Source: Clostridiales bacterium UBA7011
GTDB lineage: Bacteria; Bacillota; Clostridia; Oscillospirales; Butyricicoccaceae
Direction: 5' to 3'
DNA length: 17,412 nucleotides
Assembly: GCA_002449635.1 (NCBI GenBank)
Contig: DJXF01000047.1
Location: forward strand, 4,636-22,047
Numbering within the stretch: the stretch's first letter is position 1; each line of letters begins with the position of its first letter. The notes beneath the pieces were generated by a model that saw only the letters and a list, made by a program, of their open reading frames with translations, was not told where the DNA came from and searched no databases. This document shows, piece after piece, positions 13,635 to 17,412 of the stretch. The position numbers and the translations under genes were made by a program.

Positions 13635-13880
13635 ATGGATAATCGTCAAATCTGGCGGGAATGTGTAGAAAATTTTGCACTTCTGACGCAGCTAGGACTC
13701 TCTGTGGCGCTGCCGCCTCTGCTCTGCCTGTTTGCAGCGGGCTGGGTTCGGGACCGGCTCGGACTGGGCCTGTGGATCATGGTCATCGCGCTGCTGCTCG
13801 GTGTGGGCGGCGGTGTGCTCAATTTTCTGAAGACATGGCAGATGATCGAACGGCGCAGACAGCGGCAGCAAAAGAAATGA
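13635..13880 (+). CDS. AtpZ/AtpI-type small membrane protein, first gene of the ATP synthase operon
   Basis: An 81-residue protein with two membrane helices (roughly residues 14-35 and 43-66) and a very basic tail (ERRRQRQQKK). This is the layout of the AtpZ/AtpI family (PF09527-type) often encoded just ahead of F-type ATP synthase genes. Relatives are linked to c-ring assembly or Mg2+/Ca2+ supply for the complex; the exact role is not settled. Start: two adjacent ATG codons occur at 13632 and 13635. GGAGG (13625-13629) is 5 bases from the second and 2 from the first, so 13635 is preferred. The identification is mainly by size, topology and position. Confidence 0.75.
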   Translation: MDNRQIWRECVENFALLTQLGLSVALPPLLCLFAAGWVRDRLGLGLWIMVIALLLGVGGGVLNFLKTWQMIERRRQRQQKK

Positions 13881-13905
13881 GTCCGGTGCAGGTGAGTTTA
13901 CGAGA

Positions 13906-14316
13906 ATGGTGGTGAGGAACATCAAGATTGAACCGGCAGTCAAGCTGGAAACCAAACATATTGCCATTGGCGTGGTATCCATGAGTGTCATCATGGAGAT
14001 CGTTTTTCTGGTTATCGGCAAGTTTGACTACACTGTTTTGCTCGGAAATCTGCTGGGCGGCGGCTTTGCGATCCTGAACTTTTTCCTGATGGCACTGGCT
14101 GTTCAGCGGTCCGTTCACAGGGAAACGCCGGAGGAGGCGAAGCTGGTGATACAGAATTCGTACACCAAACGTCTGCTTCTGCTGGCGGCAGTGGTGATCG
14201 CGGGCATTAAGCTTCCCTATTTCCACTGGGTTGCGGTGATAATCCCCCTGCTCTTCCCGAGAATCGTCATTTTCGTCAAAACCCTGCCTATCTTTCAACG
14301 AAAGGGGGAAGAATGA
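13906..14316 (+). CDS. atpI: ATP synthase subunit I (AtpI)
   Basis: A 136-residue membrane protein with four hydrophobic segments: near residues 20-37, 45-66, 88-104 and 106-122. The motif LLGNLLGGGFAILNFFLMALAV near the second is typical of the ATP synthase I chain (PF03899-type), a non-structural protein that helps assemble the c-ring in some bacteria. ATG 13906 follows AGGTGAG; GTG codons at 13909 and 13912 are alternatives that change only the first residues. It stands 25 bases after the AtpZ-like gene and 3 bases before atpB. The window thus has two different AtpI-related proteins in tandem. Confidence 0.82.
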   Translation: MVVRNIKIEPAVKLETKHIAIGVVSMSVIMEIVFLVIGKFDYTVLLGNLLGGGFAILNFFLMALAVQRSVHRETPEEAKLVIQNSYTKRLLLLAAVVIAGIKLPYFHWVAVIIPLLFPRIVIFVKTLPIFQRKGEE

Positions 14317-14319
14317 TTC

Positions 14320-15054
14320 ATGGATTTTTCCATCACTGGCGCCAAGATTTACTACACCATACCCGGCATTAACTTTCCGATCACGCAGACGATTGTCAAC
14401 GCGTGGATTGCGATGATTGTCATCGTTGCGGTCTGCATCTGGCTGACAAGAGATCTGCAGGTTCATGCCCGCACCAAGCGGCAGATTGTCGCGGAAATGC
14501 TCGTCAATGCGGCGAACGACCTCATTAAGAGCAACATGGGCGAAGGCTGGTCGGGTTACGTTCCGTTCATCGCGGCGATCCTGTCGATGTCAGTGGTCAG
14601 CTCCTTTATGGGTCTGACAGGCGCATATTCGCCGACAAACGATCTGAACACATTCCTGGCGTGGGCGCTGATTGTCTTTGTTTTGATTACATATTACAAG
14701 ATCAAGACAAACGGTATCGGCAAATATCTGAAGTCGTACACCGAGCCGATTTTCGTCATGGCACCGATGAATGTCGTCAGTGAAATTGCAACACCGGTTT
14801 CGATGGCGCTGCGTCATTTTGCAAACATCGTTTCCGGTTACGTCATCTCGCTGCTTCTGTACGCAGCACTGGGCGCGGTCAGCAAGCTGCTTTTGTTCTG
14901 GCTGCCCGGCGCACTGAGCTCAATTCCGGTGCTTCAGGTTGGCATTCCGGCTGTACTCAACGTGTATTTTACCTGTTTCTCCGGTCTGGTTCAGCCGTAC
15001 ATCTTCTGTATGCTGACGATGCAGTTTGTCGCACAGGCTGCCGAGGCGGACTGA
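14320..15054 (+). CDS. atpB: F1Fo ATP synthase subunit a
   Basis: A 244-residue stator membrane subunit that provides the ion half-channels facing the c-ring. The essential arginine is Arg165 in PVSMALRHFANIVSGY, matching E. coli Arg210. SPTNDLNTFLAWAL (104-117) is the conserved loop and helix start, and the C-terminal PVLQVGIPAVLNVYFTCFSG ahead of a last hydrophobic helix fits the family. Five to six helices are visible. ATG 14320 follows AAGGGGG with a 12-base gap, longer than ideal, and almost touches the atpI stop. A 108-base spacer with a hairpin separates it from atpE. Confidence 0.96.
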   Translation: MDFSITGAKIYYTIPGINFPITQTIVNAWIAMIVIVAVCIWLTRDLQVHARTKRQIVAEMLVNAANDLIKSNMGEGWSGYVPFIAAILSMSVVSSFMGLTGAYSPTNDLNTFLAWALIVFVLITYYKIKTNGIGKYLKSYTEPIFVMAPMNVVSEIATPVSMALRHFANIVSGYVISLLLYAALGAVSKLLLFWLPGALSSIPVLQVGIPAVLNVYFTCFSGLVQPYIFCMLTMQFVAQAAEAD

Positions 15055-15073
15055 GACACAGAAAATCCCCTTT

Positions 15074-15107
15074 GCGGCGGAACGCTCCGGAGAGAAGCGG
15101 ACGCCGC
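15074..15107 (+). other. RNA hairpin in the atpB-atpE spacer
   Basis: GCGGCG (15074-15079) pairs with CGCCGC (15102-15107), and inside it CGCT (15083-15086) pairs with AGCG (15096-15099). No T-run follows, so it is not a terminator. It ends about 40 bases before the excellent AGGAGG (15148-15153) of atpE. It may block exonucleases or mark a processing site that raises expression of the c subunit. Confidence 0.5.
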
Positions 15108-15162
15108 AGCGCAGAAAAAATCATATTTTCAACATTCAGAACTTTTCAGGAGGAATTAAGTT

Positions 15163-15417
15163 ATGGAAAAGGCAATCGTACTTGCAGGATCCGCTATCGG
15201 CGCAGGACTCGCGATGATCGCAGGCGTCGGCCCTGGTATCGGCGAAGGCTACGCAGCCGGCAAGGCTTGTGAAGCTGTCGGACGTCAGCCCGAGGCCAGA
15301 AGCACCGTTACCTCTACCCTGATTCTCGGCTGTGCACTGGCTGAGACCACCGGTCTGTACGGCTTCGTTGTCGCACTGATCCTGATGTTCGTCAATCCTT
15401 TCATCGGCAAGCTGTAA
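15163..15417 (+). CDS. atpE: F1Fo ATP synthase subunit c, sodium-type with two carboxylates
   Basis: An 84-residue, two-helix hairpin protein that oligomerises into the rotor ring. Helix 1 carries AGVGPGIGEGYAAGKA (20-35), the polar loop is GRQPEA (40-45), and helix 2 has LAETTGLYG (59-67) with the ion-binding Glu61. The side-chain set Glu61, Thr62, Thr63 and Tyr66 matches the Na+ ligands Glu65, Ser66, Thr67 and Tyr70 of the Ilyobacter tartaricus c-ring. The place of its Gln32 is taken by a second acid, Glu28. That pair matches the two-carboxylate Na+ motif described for the Fusobacterium nucleatum ring. Na+ coupling is inferred. AGGAGGA at 15148-15154 gives ideal 8-base spacing, fitting the need for many copies. 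Confidence 0.96.
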   Translation: MEKAIVLAGSAIGAGLAMIAGVGPGIGEGYAAGKACEAVGRQPEARSTVTSTLILGCALAETTGLYGFVVALILMFVNPFIGKL

Positions 15418-15421
15418 GAAA

Positions 15422-15434
15422 CCCGGCCACCGGG
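15422..15434 (+). other. Small GC hairpin just after atpE
   Basis: CCCGG (15422-15426) and CCGGG (15430-15434) form a 5-bp stem with a CCA loop, followed six bases later by CTTTTTAAG. It is too weak for full termination but may protect the 3' end of the atpE segment or cause partial attenuation before atpF. Confidence 0.4.
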
Positions 15435-15463
15435 AGGCTACTTTTTAAGAAAGGAGAACGAAT

Positions 15464-15967
15464 TTGGGTACATTAGATTTAGTTTCCATTGTCCCTTGGG
15501 AAATTATCACACAGCTGATTAACCTTCTGCTGTTGTTCCTGCTGCTCAAACACTTTCTTTTCAAACCCGTACAAAATGTCCTGAACGCACGCCAGGCAGA
15601 GATTGACAAGGACTTTGCCGAGGCAGAGGCGGCCCAGACCCGCGCGGAGCAGCTGCGTGACGAATACGAGAAGCGCATTGCTGACGCGAAGACAGAGGCA
15701 TCCGACATCATGAAGACGGCGACCCGCAAGGCGCAGCTGCACGGCGAGGAAATCGTCCGCGACGCGCAGGAGCAGGCAAACCGTCTGAAGGAAAAGGCGG
15801 ACGCACAGATCGAGCAGGAAAAGAAGAAAGCCATGAACGAGCTCAAGGACGAGATTTCGGGCATTGCCGTCGATATCGCTTCCAAGGTCGTAGAGCGTGA
15901 GATCGATGAAAAGGATCACGAGGCTCTGATCGCGGAATTTATCAAGGGTGTAGGTGAGGCTTCATGA
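15464..15967 (+). CDS. atpF: F1Fo ATP synthase subunit b
   Basis: A 167-residue peripheral-stalk subunit. One N-terminal membrane helix (about residues 12-32, IITQLINLLLLFLLLKHFLF) is followed by a long, charged, alanine- and glutamate-rich coiled coil (about 40-140) that reaches up to the F1 head and delta. Length fits the family. The start is TTG at 15464, set by AAGGAG (15451-15456) 7 bases before; no ATG fits. A TTG here, beside the strong ATG and ribosome site of atpE, fits the low copy number of b relative to c. Its stop overlaps the atpH start by four bases. Confidence 0.96.
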   Translation: MGTLDLVSIVPWEIITQLINLLLLFLLLKHFLFKPVQNVLNARQAEIDKDFAEAEAAQTRAEQLRDEYEKRIADAKTEASDIMKTATRKAQLHGEEIVRDAQEQANRLKEKADAQIEQEKKKAMNELKDEISGIAVDIASKVVEREIDEKDHEALIAEFIKGVGEAS

Positions 15968-16503
15968 CAGAGATTGCAAAAGCATACGGCAGAACGCTGT
16001 ACGATCTGGCAGTCGAGAGTGAAGGCGTAGAGCGGATGCTCGATGAAATTACGACCCTTCGGCAGGCTTTTGAGGAAAATCCGCAGTTCGTGACGCTGCT
16101 CAATTCGCCCAACCTCACAAAAGAGGAGCGCGTGGCGGTTGTCGACGATACGTTCGGCGGAAAGGTCCATATTTATCTGCTCAATTTCCTGAAAGTCATT
16201 GCGGAAAACGGCACGGCGCACGAATTTATCGACACCGCAAAGCAGTTCCGCAAGGAATACAACTGGGAGAACGGGATTGAAACCGTGACGGTGACTTCTG
16301 CCGTCGCGCTCGATGCCAAGCAGGAGTCCGAGCTGACAGACAAGCTCAGCAAGATGACCGGCAAGACCATCCATCTGGAGAAAAAGGTCGACCCGGCTGT
16401 CGTGGGCGGCATTCGTCTGCAGATGGACGGACTTCAGCTGGATGGCACCGTCAAGAATAAACTGGATGCGATCCGCAGCCGTCTGCTGCGCACACTCGCA
16501 TAA
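15964..16503 (+). CDS. atpH: F1Fo ATP synthase subunit delta
   Basis: A 179-residue subunit that joins the peripheral stalk to the top of F1. The N-terminal helical domain begins AKAYGRTLYDLAVES and the C-terminal end has DPAVVGGIRLQMDGLQLDGTV, the usual OSCP/delta signature, then RSRLLRTL. Length matches (about 175-180). The ATG overlaps the atpF stop (ATGA), indicating translational coupling. atpA begins 20 bases later. Confidence 0.96.
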   Translation: MTEIAKAYGRTLYDLAVESEGVERMLDEITTLRQAFEENPQFVTLLNSPNLTKEERVAVVDDTFGGKVHIYLLNFLKVIAENGTAHEFIDTAKQFRKEYNWENGIETVTVTSAVALDAKQESELTDKLSKMTGKTIHLEKKVDPAVVGGIRLQMDGLQLDGTVKNKLDAIRSRLLRTLA

Positions 16504-16523
16504 AGTAGAAAGTTGGTGAGACT

Positions 16524-17412
<889 letters not shown>

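Overview
The window comes from a moderately GC-rich, Gram-positive, endospore-forming anaerobe of class Clostridia. Evidence: a spoVAC-spoVAD-spoVAE spore operon behind a sporulation-type promoter, AGGAGG ribosome binding sites, TTG/GTG starts, a CDP-glycerol-type teichoic acid transferase, and an F-type ATP synthase operon whose c subunit has a sodium-type ion site. An Oscillospiraceae/Butyricicoccaceae-like gut bacterium is a reasonable guess, but this is inference from overall protein character, not a search.

Layout. (1) Positions 1-341: C-terminus of an unrecognised membrane protein. (2) 404-2034: glgA (glycogen synthase) behind a perfect consensus sigma-A promoter and closed by a strong terminator. 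(3) 2044-3947: spoVAC-spoVAD-spoVAE, for dipicolinate transport into the spore, behind a sigma-G/F-like promoter. (4) 3956-4721: a single SGNH/GDSL hydrolase unit with its own promoter and terminator. (5) 4753-8238: a three-gene envelope operon of a GT2 glycosyltransferase, a Wzx-like flippase and a CDP-glycerol glycerophosphotransferase-like enzyme. (6) 8239-10082: an AT-richer island with strong hairpins, 10-bp phased repeats, an ECF sigma factor and its membrane zinc-finger anti-sigma factor. (7) 10174-11529, minus strand: a sodium:neurotransmitter symporter (NSS) family transporter. (8) 11724-13388: rpiA and pyrE, each with its own promoter and terminator; ribose-5-phosphate from RpiA feeds PRPP, the substrate of PyrE. 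(9) 13490-17412: the F1Fo ATP synthase operon (two AtpZ/AtpI-type small membrane proteins, then atpB, atpE, atpF, atpH, and atpA cut by the window end).

Most of the window is conserved core metabolism, sporulation and energy genes. I found no clearly new defence or mobile system. The points most worth a second look are the two-carboxylate (Glu28 + Glu61) ion site in the c subunit, which predicts Na+-driven ATP synthesis; the compositionally distinct sigma/anti-sigma island with a candidate small RNA and helix-phased repeats in front of it; and hairpins bracketing atpE that may set subunit stoichiometry. All functional calls rest on reading motifs by eye; no database search or folding program was run.
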